From positions 38,324,943 through 38,388,942 of the forward strand of contig OX388347.1 in NCBI GenBank assembly GCA_947579665.1: DNA of 64,000 nt, given 5' to 3'. Positions within the stretch are counted from its first letter, which is position 1; each line of letters opens with the position of its first letter. This DNA comes from Sympetrum striolatum (taxonomy: Eukaryota; Arthropoda; Insecta; Odonata; Libellulidae). Of this stretch, positions 10,736 through 22,725 are shown in pieces. Below the pieces are notes generated by a model. It was given only the letters and a program-made list of their open reading frames with translations, made no database searches and was not told where the DNA came from. Both the position numbers and the translations under genes were made by a program.

Positions 10736-12793
10736 CCCTTTCCATGCCCGTTCTTCTTTAGGATCTTTCCAACGTGTACTCCATTATGTGCAAAATCACC
10801 TTTCACCTTTTACCTAAACTGAAAATTTTTAGAATTGTTTTTATGATATTTTTTGCAGCGCGGAGAGGTTCATTGTTAACCAAAATAGGTAATTAAGTTT
10901 ATGAAGTAATACTTAGTTAATTAATTATGTGATGATATTTTAAATCGCTATATATGGAAGAACTGGACAATGATTAATGGAGTTAAATTCCCATCAAGAG
11001 TTATCAGTTGAAAGATAGGTCTTGTCGTAACATTCCAAGCCATGTTTTTTCCTACCAATTGGTACATATCCTAATAATTTCTAACTTATACTCTTAGCTC
11101 AACTGTCTCTAATAATTAACCAATCGAGTTATTCTTCTTTATTTCCGTCCTTCCACTATTCTTCCAATACCATTTAAGGAGACTTTCGTACCTAAATGAG
11201 TGCTAAGTAATCTAAATTATTATTTTTAAAAGAAGAGAAAAAGATTTACTTCCCTTAAGCAGTATTTCGCAACCTGTATGGTCTCAAGTCCCACTTTTCA
11301 TGTCTTCGGGACAATCGAGTCCCACCAATGTCCAAAGAGTTCGATTTTCTGATTGATTTAATCAATGTTTTATGAATGTAGTTTGTTGATGAGTAACAGT
11401 GATACTGTCGGAAGAATTATTTTCAATTTAAAATTATCAAAGTATAAGTAATAGGAATAAAATTAAACATCATCACCCTGCTCGAGTCCCGCTTTATAGA
11501 CTCGCATCTAACACTGCATTAGAAGACAAAGCTTTCTATGGTTATTCCATACTAATCCTTTCAAAAAAGCTATGTAAATACATTTTTCATTTTGATTATT
11601 AACTTAAAAAGTTCTCATATCCAATCCCTATTGAAATGTATGATAGCGCCCTGTCACAAAGGCATTACAACCTTGAACCAAGAGAAAATAAACCGAGTAT
11701 TTTCGATGATTGCGAGAGCTGAAATTCTGACGTTAAATATCTTGTTTTAATTCTGGCCTTCTTTTTGAAATTTTAAATGTTAGGCCCTCTCCCTCAAGTG
11801 CGAAGCGGACGGTGCTTAAATAATATGTGCCAAAAAGGAAAAAGGATGAAATAGGTCGATTTATTCAAACCTGGCTCAAAGGAGCATGAATCACTGCCAA
11901 CCTGTTAAAGTGTCGCAACGTATCCTACATAAGTCATTCCATAAAAAATAATGACACAGAGCCGAGTAAGAGAAAAAGTCGAGAATTGCTTTCGACCTTG
12001 AGTACCAACCAATCCTTAAGAGAACAACTATCGTTCATTTAATATAGTGTCTGCTGGAAATGGAAACTCATTTTTTCAATCTTTTGCTCTATTTCTGGTT
12101 GCTTAACTTAAAAGGCCTCACTTCAGCTACCTTTAGGTAATTAAATAAAAGATTACTTTCAAGACTAAATGTGAAAGTTTTGTGCATCTCTTGACGTAAC
12201 TCGATATTAAATCGTTTTGTTAGCAGTTGAGAGAAATTTTCCCGTCGTAAGCCTCTAAGATTTCTTACTCGCATTCTCTCTTAAGGAAGTTATTATCATA
12301 TTTTTATAATTGAATGCGAGGATTCTCTTTGGACTTCTTTCACTATACACAATCCGAGCAGAGTCCTTGTCCAAAAATAAATATCAAATGAAGAAAATCA
12401 TCGTGAGATACACTTTGAATGTTTCCTACATTTAACTGTGGAATACGCTGCTGTATTATGTTGATAGTTTTGTCCCATTGTTTCCAGTTGAAGTAAAATA
12501 AATACATATAAAATGGTAGGTTATGCTCGTATGTATTTTTGTAATAGCTTGATTCATGACCGTAGTGATATTAGGTCTATTTGTCTTATATCATCATTTG
12601 AATATTATGATAAAATAAGCACAGATCTTAGCAATTGCACCTACGCATCTTTATGATTACACTTTAGATATTGCTAGTGTACAATTTGTTTTTTCTTTGG
12701 ACGTAACACATAAAAGTATTATTTTAGTATTTTTTAATTATCCACATAAATTCTTAAACAGAAGGATGCCTTTACATTGAGCTAAGAAACAGC
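10736..12793. other. AT-rich spacer
   Basis: No gene, tRNA or clear repeat found. The minus-strand frame at 12089-12274 is 61 codons with no recognised feature. Confidence 0.5.
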
Positions 12794-12976
12794 AAATATT
12801 TTAACATAAAAATCTACAGATATTTTTTATATATAAAAGTCTTTTTATAAGAAAAGCATAAAGAAAATTACACAGGTGAATTATTAGCAATCGTTAGTTA
12901 AAAAAATATTTCAGAGATGAATCTCATTATATAAATGTATCTGAATGAAGAGGAAATGGGAGTGCATATACTATTT
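12794..12976. repeat. Dispersed repeat R2, copy 1
   Basis: Shares ATTTTAACATAAAAA, AAGCATAAAGAAAATT, GATGAATCTCATTATATA and ATATACTATT, in the same order and similar spacing, with 50205-50360. AT-rich and non-coding. Class unknown. Confidence 0.6.
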
Positions 12977-15900
12977 TAAACGAAGCTCTGTTTAGAGACA
13001 AAGTAGAGGTATGGGGAGGTAAAATAAAGAGTTTAAATGAGAGCACTTACATGCCTTTAACTGGGCAGAACGGAAATATATCTGTATCGCTCTCACAGAG
13101 ATATTTCTCTCGCAAGAGAAAGAACCGAAGAGCATTAAATAACGCCAATAGAGCCACTTTAAATAAAGAGAATGTTAATCCACCAATTAGAGAAATAAAA
13201 ACGGGGCGGAAGAGGTAAAAAAGATCTCGTCCTTTTTCAATTTTTCGGAGGAAACGAGAGGTAAATTAATACCGGAGATGAGCGTTGACACCGCTCTCAA
13301 TTTCTCCGCCCCCGCCGTCGCCTTTTTCCGCATGGATTGATGCACCGATGAAGTTAAGATACCGTTAGATCCCTCCTATTCCACACTTTTTTCCTTCTTC
13401 CGATTGCGCTCTTCACCGTTGGTCGCTCTCCGGTAGCGGACCCGGTCCAGCAAATCGAGAGGGGCGGGGCTCTTCTGAAATACGAGACTTGTAACCAGTT
13501 TAGCAGAAATCCATTTTCTGCCTCCCACCTCCTCTCTCTCGCCATTTCCCCATCGCTTCCTTTCTCCTCTTTGAGCTTTCTTTCCGTCTGTTCGTTTAGG
13601 TGGTCTCCGCGTCTACTTCTTTGCGTGTATAGTTGGAAGAGTGTTTTTGTGACTATAATTTTATTAGCCATATGTTATAGTAATGAAATATATGGCTAAT
13701 TTTAATCTGGTTGAGATTTTCGATGGTGTCGACGTTGTTTCTTTTGCTCCAAATTCCGAATTGTCTTCGCGTCTACTTTCCAATTAAAATCCTGATTCTT
13801 CCATCCTTCCATACTGGTCGTTGTACAGTTGAAATGTCTAAGAAATTCCCTTATCCGAAATAATTTTCCTTAACTCATTATCGTAAGATTCTTAGAATTC
13901 GATATTTTAGTTATGGCAGGTGCATACATTTTCCCCAATTTCAATAATCAAGGGCTAATTAATTTCAATTTTAATTACTGGTTACAGAAAAAATTCAATC
14001 ATCATTCCTAAGCAATTATGGGTGGATCAAATTTTGATTTAAAAAATACAATTCAGAAATACGATCTTTGTGCCTGTAAGCGTCATGACTGATATACACT
14101 GAATGTTAAGTTTGGTATTGTCTCAGTAATGATCATATCCGTTAAATACGAGGTTTTTAATGTTATCTATCACTTTTCACTATCAGAGATCCCTTAGCTA
14201 AAGAGAGCTGTATTAAGTCGCAAAATAAATGTACAGTCGGATGCAAGTATTGCCATAGCTACTTCTGGGTGAATTTAGCGTCGTATTAAAAAGTTCTGAG
14301 GGACGAGATGTCTAATGTCATGATTCATTATGTATAAAATGATTGATTATGAAATGAAATATCCTACGAAAGATGTGTTATACTTTTACGACAGTAATCT
14401 TGTGAAATTATGATTTTCAATTGATTATAAGAATAAATTAAAATTTTATATTTAAGGGTAGCGTATAATGCGAGTCTTTCACAGGGATCATTTCATCAGA
14501 GTGAAAAAATAACACAGGAACGAAGATCATTACGGCTATTTTTAAAATTCGCGATTCTAGTGAAATTTGATTCAGAATGCCGGAAATTCTTACCTTTAAG
14601 CCACACCTACTAATATGATAAACGAGTGCACCCATTCACAGCCGAATGTAGGTGACCGTAAGCAATAAATAGTGGCGCCTGCGAGGAACTATCGATGGGA
14701 GGGAGAGCAATGGTGCGTGGATGTCTAATAAATGATTTCAAGGTGCGAAGGGAAAGGAGCTTAAGGAGAATTTGTGACAACGAGAAGGGGATGACAGCAA
14801 TAGGTTTATGTGCACACGTTCGAGAGTCCCTCCACACATCGCAAAAGCTGTTATAATGGAAAGGCGTACTTTTTGCTTGCGTCCATTAAAACTAATTAGT
14901 CAGCCCAATATGTTTGCCCACGCTACAGCCCTACAGCTGAGACCACTCGATTCGGTATCAAGCGATACTGTTCCAAGTTCACTCCCCGATGGCGTTATTC
15001 CGTAGCTGATAGCAAACGTGTAATTTTTCGTGAGCTATAAGGTTAATTATATTTAGTTTTTCCTGTTATAATATATATTTAGCTACTAGCTTTCTCTGTC
15101 ATAGTCCTAGCGAGGCACACCAAAGCTGAAGAATGACCGTTGTTTTTCGATTTAATGATGGAATGATCCGCTTTAATATCGACACTGGATTTCTTGATTG
15201 TGATCTTAGACCACTACATATATTATGAAATAAATTTGTAAAAATAGATTTCACTATTTTTACGGAATTAGAGGGGACTTTTTAAATATTTACCTATCGA
15301 GTTTATTTTATAATAGAGTTTATTCATATATCTTAAGAAGTTACACACTAAATGGTAAATAAAATAAAACCACTTTTCTAGAGAAACCGGTAAAATTATA
15401 TTCAATTTTAACTTTGTAAAATACCACAAAAATATTATTTTATATTATAAATTTTATTTGATTTATTTTCTTCATCATTTAGTAATGGAATACCTCAAAG
15501 TCAATTGCCCTTCCGTTGAGTTTAAAGTTACACAATATTTTACCATATCTCGTCGTAGTTAATGTAACGAATATAACTTAGTTAACGTTAGAAGTTACAC
15601 ACCTGTGACTGTATGATAAATACATAAAACCCTGACAGAATGATATGGATAATTTTTTTCTGTACCTAAAGCATTATTGTTAAATTTCTTTTGAACATTT
15701 TGTACATTCTCTTATTTTAATATTTGACGTTCCGTCTGTCGTCCATTGCCCTCACTAATTAACTATCTTATCTCATCAACATTAATATTTGAGGTTCACA
15801 TTTGTTGTAAAATTTGTATTTCGTATCTTATATCAAGGCTTGAATTATATATAATAATATTATATATATTAATTAAATGTAATATATTAGAACAATACGC

Positions 15901-16963
15901 AATAGCGCATGTGTATAGTGCAAATTTATCCGTGGATATCCACAAAGTATAGTTTCATTCCGGTGTAATAATTCTGTGTATTTTATCTGCCTTGCCAGAA
16001 AGTTTCCTAACGAACGATGGCTCTGATCAACCGCAAAGATATGTTTCGAAACACCCTGAATTTCTGCTTTCGTTTTCCCGTTCACCTTTAATGAATTCAT
16101 GTTCCCCTCTGAGGGGAGAAGAACGCGGCGAAATGCAAAACCACCTAAGGCAAGTTACGGTAATGGAAAAATAGGGTTCGGTTCACACACCTCCGTAAAG
16201 GGGACTGCGATCAATATTTTCTGTACTGCCCAGCCAAGACTTGAGGATACGGGGAAGACGACGGCCAAAGCTGAAAATATGGGAATATCCAACCGAACAC
16301 TGTGTATTGCGCAAGCTATGAAATGTGAAGTAGTTGATACGTATGTCTGCTGATTTGTACGGACGTCTTATCGGAAAAAAAATATGTCCTATGAATATGA
16401 GACCGCCTTCAAGATGCAAGTCTGGTGAAAATATTTAACATTAGGAAGAAAGAGTACGGGTTACATCCCATGCTTTTATAATTTTAATAATTTTTATGTA
16501 CCCATTCAAAGAGTCACACATAGTTTTGGCACCATTTTACACTGAATTCAAACAACAAAGAAATAATATAAAAAATTTAAATATATGATACTTTATATAA
16601 TATATAATAGAATATAAGTACATGATTTCAAGAAATAAATATAGAAGAAAACTAAACGAAAAAATAACACAGATGAATGTATGAAAAACAATTTTAGTAG
16701 GATACTATGGGATTTATAAATTAAACTTTTCAATTATTCCATATGATGCTTCTTAACTCGTAGCTAATAAGTACTGACTCTTAAAGTTATGCCTGGGAAA
16801 GTTATTATTTATCGTTGATAGGCATATAGCCGAAGCATTGATTTGAGAAGGTCCTTAGGTTTTGTTACATTAAATTTCCTCCAGGAAAACCCCGTTTATT
16901 TTTTACCAAAATCAGAAACATGGTCTGGTATGCTCCTCCTCGACAGTAATTGTAGCCCTCTAG
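12977..16963. other. Spacer with a GC-richer patch at 13.2-13.64 kb
   Basis: 13200-13640 is GC-richer and pyrimidine-skewed and keeps a 105-codon minus-strand frame open (13354-13671; Arg- and Glu-rich, no domain seen). 14600-15005 and 16000-16420 carry short frames on both strands without recognised products. The remainder is AT-rich. Confidence 0.45.
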
Positions 16964-16981
16964 CAGGGGCGGATCCAGAGG
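16964..16981 (+). mobile_element. hAT/MITE-like terminal sequence
   Basis: CAGGGGCGGATCCAGAGG resembles a terminal-repeat sequence (CAGGGGCGGATC...) common in non-autonomous DNA transposons of arthropods. The following GCTTTTGCCCCCATATGG fits such an element. I could not find the opposite end or an 8-bp target duplication, so this is probably a fragment. Confidence 0.5.
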
Positions 16982-18480
16982 AGAGCTTTTGCCCCCATAT
17001 GGCTTTTTAGAACAAGCAATATTCCCAGGTTATGACGTGAGCCTTTAGCAAAAAAACGAGATGAAAATTTCGGAGATTACTACGCATGTACTGCATTTAT
17101 CACGACACAGTATTGTGATCGTTCTGTGGCAGAGAATGAAGGCACTAAAGTCATTGTTACATTAAGATAATTAAATAGGTAATTCTTCATTAGTCGGTTC
17201 TTCAGGAACGTTTATAGATCCTAACGTGTTCTCTGGCCATCGTCGCGTTCAAGCTCCAATGATTTTGAAGGTTGGATAAAATTTTGTTTTGATTATACTG
17301 CAAACATTTATACTTGTCTCAAGCCTCCTTGCTTACCAATGAAGATTTTATTTAATTTTCGCATTATTTCAGTATTTCAGGACCATTTACTTACCAGCTA
17401 ATATGTTTACAGAAGTTTTTCCATGATTTTTTCCTTCCACTTACCTTCTTAGTGTACTCCTCGCCGCTAATTAGAAGAAATTCAAAAGATTCGGACGTCA
17501 TAGACTACACGCCGTATGTAAATGTGTATCTATTTATCACCAAACTGTAAATCATATCCTTGATATTTTTGATCATTGAAGTTTGCTCATTTCGTAAACG
17601 GCAGAGGATTAGAAGACTAACCAAGGTCAGAGTAATTACCAATCAAATTTCCATTCGTGCGTTCTTAGTGTTAACTTAGCGATGATTGCTCCAACTTTAT
17701 ATTTTTCAACTGTAAAAATATTTCACCAAAAATATTCTTTTCTGAGGCTTTCGTTCTATTTCTCAATTATTACATGCATAGTCCATGTATATGTCCCGGT
17801 TATGTTCCGGATTTGTATATTCTGTGGGTAAATACCCCGGTTTTTCACCATTAGTCTTTGGTCACCTAACTCTCAACTTATAGCAAAGAAAAAGTCCGAT
17901 GATTAAAATTATTATCAAAAATATGATACAATTGGACTAATCGTCCGGAGGCAACGCATATTACATATTGAATACATTATATATATTCATTAAATTTACA
18001 ACCTAACTACAACACGTGTCAACAATACAATAATGCAGTGCATACAACTTTCAGCTACAATTTCACACTTAAAGTACTCATGTACTATTTCAAAACAATT
18101 TTCTATCTGTATAATATTAAAAAAATACAAAAATTTACATATAGTAACTACACACTAACTTATCAACCACCTCCCTTCCCTCGTAATACAAGTTTTTTCA
18201 GAGTTCTCATGACAATATCCTACACAAAGTTCTAGGGACAGGATTAAGTCCTGCATTTCCTATAGTGCCCCATATGCATATCTCTTGATGCAGCCATTCT
18301 CCCTTTATCTCCCTCTTCCGCGTCTAATTCCGAAAAGTTTCGGATTTTCGCTCGACGAGACAAAAAAAAGAATCGCGGCATTATCGAACTGCCGCGGCAA
18401 ATTCATAAGCCTTTCATTTTTAAACTCTCCTCAAATGTCATTCTTGAGCTCAAGGAACGCGCGCACGCGAACAATGCCTT
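16982..18480. other. AT-rich spacer
   Basis: Nothing recognised. GC content rises at 18290-18480. Confidence 0.5.
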
Positions 18481-19200
18481 CCATTTGCGGCCAAGAATAA
18501 TTAAATGTCACGTGAACAGAACTTTTTAGCGAGGTTCCGCGAAAGCAGAGGGGGAGGTCGGACGGGGAGATGCGAGACCCCCCCTCATTGCCACGTCAAT
18601 GCAATATGGGGGTTTCGCATCGAATTCGTAGGGAGGCTGAAAAATTCAGAGCGAAAACAAAACCTTTCACTTACACGAGAGATTCGAAGAACAAAGGACA
18701 AGGGAAGGATAGATATAGAAGGGGAGAGAGGAGAAAGAAGCGGAAGAGGGAAGACGGAGAAGAAAGGAGGGTTAAAGGGAAACGAGAGGAGGAATTAAAG
18801 AGCATTGAGAGAAGCGGGAGGGCTGGAAGGCAAAAGGGTCTGAACTATTGGGAGGCTGTCACGAAATGTTGGACCGGAGGAAGGAAGTGGGGGGGCGAAG
18901 GGGAGGTTGTGTGTGTGTGTGTGTGTGTGCGAGAGAGGGTGGGACGGTACTTTGCGAGCAGGGAGACTGGAATGGAGGGGTTCTACATTGGAGGGTCATA
19001 ATGCCTTTGGTTGAGGACCCGAGAGAGAAAGAACGAGGGGCCGGAGGAGGAATGAAGGGAGAATTAGTATGGGAAGGAGATAGGAAACGTTACAAACATG
19101 ATAGAGAGAAAGGAGAATGGAAGAGAGAAAAATATCGGCTCGTTTCTCCGGTTCGAGTCCAGGTCAGAGCGAGGACGTTTGTCCGGCGTTGATGGATTCC
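18481..19200. other. Purine-rich (G+A) patch on the + strand
   Basis: Strong G/A skew, with GAGAGAGG, GGAGGAAGG and AGAGAAAGGAG runs. Overlapping plus-strand frames of 97-143 codons give Arg/Glu/Lys/Gly-rich products, as expected from composition. A TG dinucleotide run is embedded at 18908-18929, and an isolated GGTTCGAGTCC lies near 19152. Confidence 0.6.
18908..18929. repeat. TG microsatellite
   Basis: About eleven consecutive TG units. Confidence 0.95.
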
Positions 19201-20798
19201 TCCGTGTCCAATAAATGGCCGCTTGTTAGTTTTATCGTCGAATAAATGCTCGAGGAGAGTGCTGAATAGAGGATGGAAGAGTTACAACAGAAGGTGAACG
19301 AATGATTGAGTAAAATGCAGGTTACCTCGGAGCAAAATCTCCGAAAGTGGTACTTGGGATGATTCCGTTCCGATGGTTTTATGAGAACTCACGTACAAAC
19401 TTTTACAATTCCAAAAAATATGTATATAGGAGGACCTGATGTATGAGGTTTTATATGATTATTGAAGTGGAATCCTAAAACTAGCTGATGCAGGTTTTAT
19501 TTTGTAGAATTGGGATACATAAATATGATGCATGATTTATATTTTATACTTAGTATATTTATTATTCAGAGGCATAAGAAAATGTATGTACGTATAAAAT
19601 GGAATTGTAAGTTATCAATTTAACGTTTTTTTCGGTTACCGACTGTATATGCCAGAAAACTCAAGACGTGGATTTTGAATTATTAATTGTCGTGGACTTT
19701 AGACCTCTGAATTTTGGAGTAAAACGCCGAAAGAATGTTAACAGCTAAAACATCAATTTCTCACCCTAACATCTAAAAGACGGAAATAAATCGTTAGAAA
19801 AAGAGTATCGATATATAGTGGTGAGTTAATAGAGAATAAAATGGCCAGAAATACGCAACGATGAAGACGAATGTGACAATTTTGATAAAGTAATTTTAAT
19901 GCGTCTAATTCCATTTTTATTTAAATTTATCCATAGAATATAGCTTGGTCTTGAGGATATTACTATATATGAGGATTAGCTTCTTAAAATGAAAAATGTA
20001 CTCCATTTTGTCTTATTTTTTACTAATCTCTCTTTTTAAATGCTGTAAGGATAGAATGAGATTTACTGATGCTGATAAAGTAAGAAGTGAAGAAACGAAT
20101 GAGAGAATGGGCTCGAAATAAATCATTAAATCTCTTAGAATTAAGAATTAAAGAAAAGATGAAAACATATAAGCGATAGAGAAAGATAAAACGAAAGTCC
20201 TTTGTTTCTCCTGGGTTATACACATAGAGGAAGAAGGGCTGACAAACATTGTTCAGAAAATCAAATTTGAGATTTTCAAAAAGTAGATCTGCCAAACGTT
20301 CCGATTTTATGGCAGTCACTCGCTTTTCTCGAATGTCCTGTAATCCGGGCAATGTCCCGTAAACATAATCACTGAAATTAGCTTGTCACGATAACTGCTC
20401 TATGGTTAACATTTTAGTGTAATTGGTTGTCATGTTGCGCTCATAGTAGGTTTGTTTGTTTACCTATTCTGTTTTTGCATCAATGGACAGCCAAAACGAA
20501 TTACAGGATTAAACAACTCGCAATTGTGTTAACAGTTTAAACAATGGAATTGTAGTTCAAATGAATAACTTGCTGTGCCAAATGCGCACTATGTCTTGGG
20601 TTCTTTCAGGGGTTTTAAGTTGCTTCAGTTTTAATCAAAATTTCCTGTTTCCCGTACTTAAAGAGTAGCTTTTATATTTCCAACCATTATGGTATACCTT
20701 GTTCATAGAATGCAATTTGACGTTTTGAGGGTTTAAGTATGAAGAACTTACTACATACTATCCTGTGCCTGTACTGTAAAAAAAATTCCATCGGTTCA
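19201..20798. other. AT-rich spacer upstream of the tRNA gene
   Basis: No gene recognised. The 109-codon minus-strand frame at 20023-20352 has no domain I can name. Confidence 0.5.
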
Positions 20799-20817
20799 GA
20801 ATTTTTAGATGAAATAA

Positions 20818-20827
20818 ATATATATTT
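20818..20827 (+). promoter_or_regulatory. TATA-like tract upstream of tRNA-Lys
   Basis: An A/T-only TATATATTTAA-type tract lies about 20-29 bp before the mature 5' end. This is a common position for the upstream element that helps place TFIIIB on animal tRNA genes. The role is inferred from position. Confidence 0.5.
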
Positions 20828-20846
20828 AATAAAATTACAAAATAGA

Positions 20847-20919
20847 GCCCGGATAGCTCAGTCGGTAGAGCATCAGACTTTTAATCTGAGGGTCCAGGGT
20901 TCAAGTCCCTGTTCGGGCG
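20847..20919 (+). tRNA. tRNA-Lys (anticodon UUU)
   Basis: An intact 73-nt cytosolic-type tRNA gene that decodes AAA/AAG lysine codons in translation. All arms fold. The acceptor GCCCGGA pairs with TTCGGGC, with discriminator G at 20919. The D arm is GCTC/GAGC around AGTCGGTA. The anticodon stem TCAGA/TCTGA encloses the loop CTTTTAA, with anticodon TTT at 20880-20882. The T arm is CAGGG/CCCTG around TTCAAGT. The internal A box (TAGCTCAGTCGG) and B box (GGTTCAAGTCC) are both intact. There is no intron and no encoded CCA, as expected for a eukaryotic nuclear gene. No other full tRNA gene lies nearby. It is the only gene in the window I regard as certain and intact. Confidence 0.98.
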
Positions 20920-20922
20920 AAA

Positions 20923-20927
20923 TTTTT
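20923..20927 (+). terminator. RNA polymerase III terminator of tRNA-Lys
   Basis: TTTTT begins four bases after the discriminator, the usual position for Pol III termination. Confidence 0.85.
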
Positions 20928-21399
20928 AGACGACGTAAATGAAAATTTAGTTTCAGTAAAGGACGAACACGATCTCCGAGAAACATGAACTAAACGTCAC
21001 GAGGATGTAATCGCCAAGACGGATATTTACTTCTGGCGGCTCTTACCGCAATTTTTAGAGAAACTAATAGGATATATTAGGATGTTGGAGTTACAGCACA
21101 CCCTGCTGTACGCCAGTAGCGATTTGCAGGATATACATCTTTATCTAAAAAATCTGTGATGAATATTTATAACAAAATTTGACAATTTTGCTATTTAAAA
21201 CAGTGGAGGTTAAAGAGTTTGTTTTTTATTTACAGTTTGTCTTTTACACAGAGAAAGAAATTTTCATATTTCGATTCTAAAAATTTAATAGTAGAATGCT
21301 GTTAATTATGGTGTTATTGGTTGTTCATGTTATTCGTGAAAATAAGGAAAAAATACCATACGCCTTCAAATTTACCGTCTGCCAGCTTACTGCATTTAG
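20928..21399. other. Spacer
   Basis: Nothing recognised except a third AATTTTTAGA at 21050-21059, which echoes the sequences flanking the tRNA gene. Confidence 0.5.
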
Positions 21400-22150
21400 C
21401 TTTTGAAATAAACGTCGATTGGAATATGAAAATGCGACAAGGAAGGGAGGAGGGGGTGGAAAGGAATACAAAACGAAAGAGAAGGAAAAGGAATGGAAAG
21501 ATAGACAGCGGAAGATGGGGGAGGCTCTCTTGGCTACAGTTTCCTTTCCGTGATGAGGTCGACATTTTTACGATTATTACCTCTTTCTTTCGAAGGGGAG
21601 GCTCGGACGGTTGGGGGGGGAGATATTCTACAATGTCTACAGAATAAGATGGATATCTTTCTCACCCTCCATCTGTCTCTGCCCCTCCGTCCTTGTCTAC
21701 AAAATGATCTCCTTTGATGAGAGGACATAAAAACGTCCGCGGGTCTCCGCTTCTAAATCAATCGCTCGGACATTTTTTCGCGCCATTAGCCCTTCATTTT
21801 GCGTCAACAGGTTATTTTTTTCCCTCCGACTCGCCTGTGTTTTGGTTATCCCCCCCTCGCGGATGTTTGGCGTACCTGTCTCCCCCTCACGCGCCATCTC
21901 GAGATCTTTGTGCGTTGCGTAAAAACAAGGGTGCAGCGAGGAGATGCGTGCGTTACATTGTGAATAATGTAGGCGGAAAGGTGTTTAAAATATCCGTCGA
22001 TGAGGGAAGGAAAACTCGCTGACGTGTATGCGGTGCGCTCGTTGTGTATAGGGCACCGTAGGGCTATACACAAAGCGCGGAGGTGACTCATTCGAAACGA
22101 GGGAATTGTTATCGATTCGTTTCCTCATTTGGCCGGAAAGTTGTCCCACA
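21400..22150. other. GC-richer patch
   Basis: Its left half is purine-rich and its right half is pyrimidine- and CG-rich. Frames of 80-110 codons are open on both strands across the same bases (21321-21647 +, 21714-22022 +, 21846-22091 -, 21985-22317 -), which argues against any one being real. No domain is recognised. Confidence 0.45.
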
Positions 22151-22407
22151 AAATGCGATAGCCTGAAACTTAGGGCGCGTTTTCTACTGTTGAAGAAATT
22201 ATTTGGCAGATAGGCTCGGTGGAGTTGAGCACGACTGAAATTTGGTGTTACTCCAATAAGTGGCCTACAGTGCACTTGTTCCTGCGGCAATGTTTTTATG
22301 AATGGAAGATTTTTCATTTGTCTTTTGGAACATCATAGGGAAAAATGTATCTTTCACTTAATTTTGCCGAATTCTTGCTTATGAATGTGATTAAAATTAA
22401 AGCTACC

Positions 22408-22439
22408 GAGGTATAAGTGATACTTATCACTTATACCTC
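22408..22439. repeat. Perfect 32-bp palindrome
   Basis: GAGGTATAAGTGATA and its exact reverse complement are separated by CT. It could be a small foldback or a dyad binding site. It is not followed by a T-run, so no terminator is claimed. Confidence 0.9.
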
Positions 22440-22618
22440 ATGCTTATGCTTATCATTAGTGATGCTAAAAATGATTAAAAATATGGTTGATAAAAATTTC
22501 TAATAATAAAATGGCTATCAATGACTTAAATGGCTAAACATTTATTTAGTTTTACTTTCGTGGACATATTCCGGTTATAAAGCTTAGAATTCTTGATAGG
22601 TGAAGAAAACAAGAGCAA

Positions 22619-22725
22619 ATTACCTCAATCCTCACCCTGCCCAGTAAGCCTCATTCCCCTCTATTAGCTATTGGTAGCTAATGTTAGGGGGAATGAGGTG
22701 CCAACCTACTTTCGGGCTGATTTCT
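22619..22725 (-). repeat. Dispersed repeat R1, copy 3
   Basis: Read on the minus strand it shows ATCAGCCCGAAAG, a TTAGCTACCAATAGCTAA segment, GGAATGAGGCTTACT and GGTGAGGATTGAGGTA. These match the 5' third of copy 1 in order. The 3' two thirds are missing. Confidence 0.65.

Noticed and set aside
19145..19165. Isolated GGTTCGAGTCC as a tRNA/SINE
   Set aside because: No A box or tRNA-like fold upstream in the purine-rich patch; likely chance.
18570..19192. Arg/Glu/Lys-rich frames of 143 and 114 codons
   Set aside because: Direct consequence of the G/A-rich strand and the TG microsatellite.
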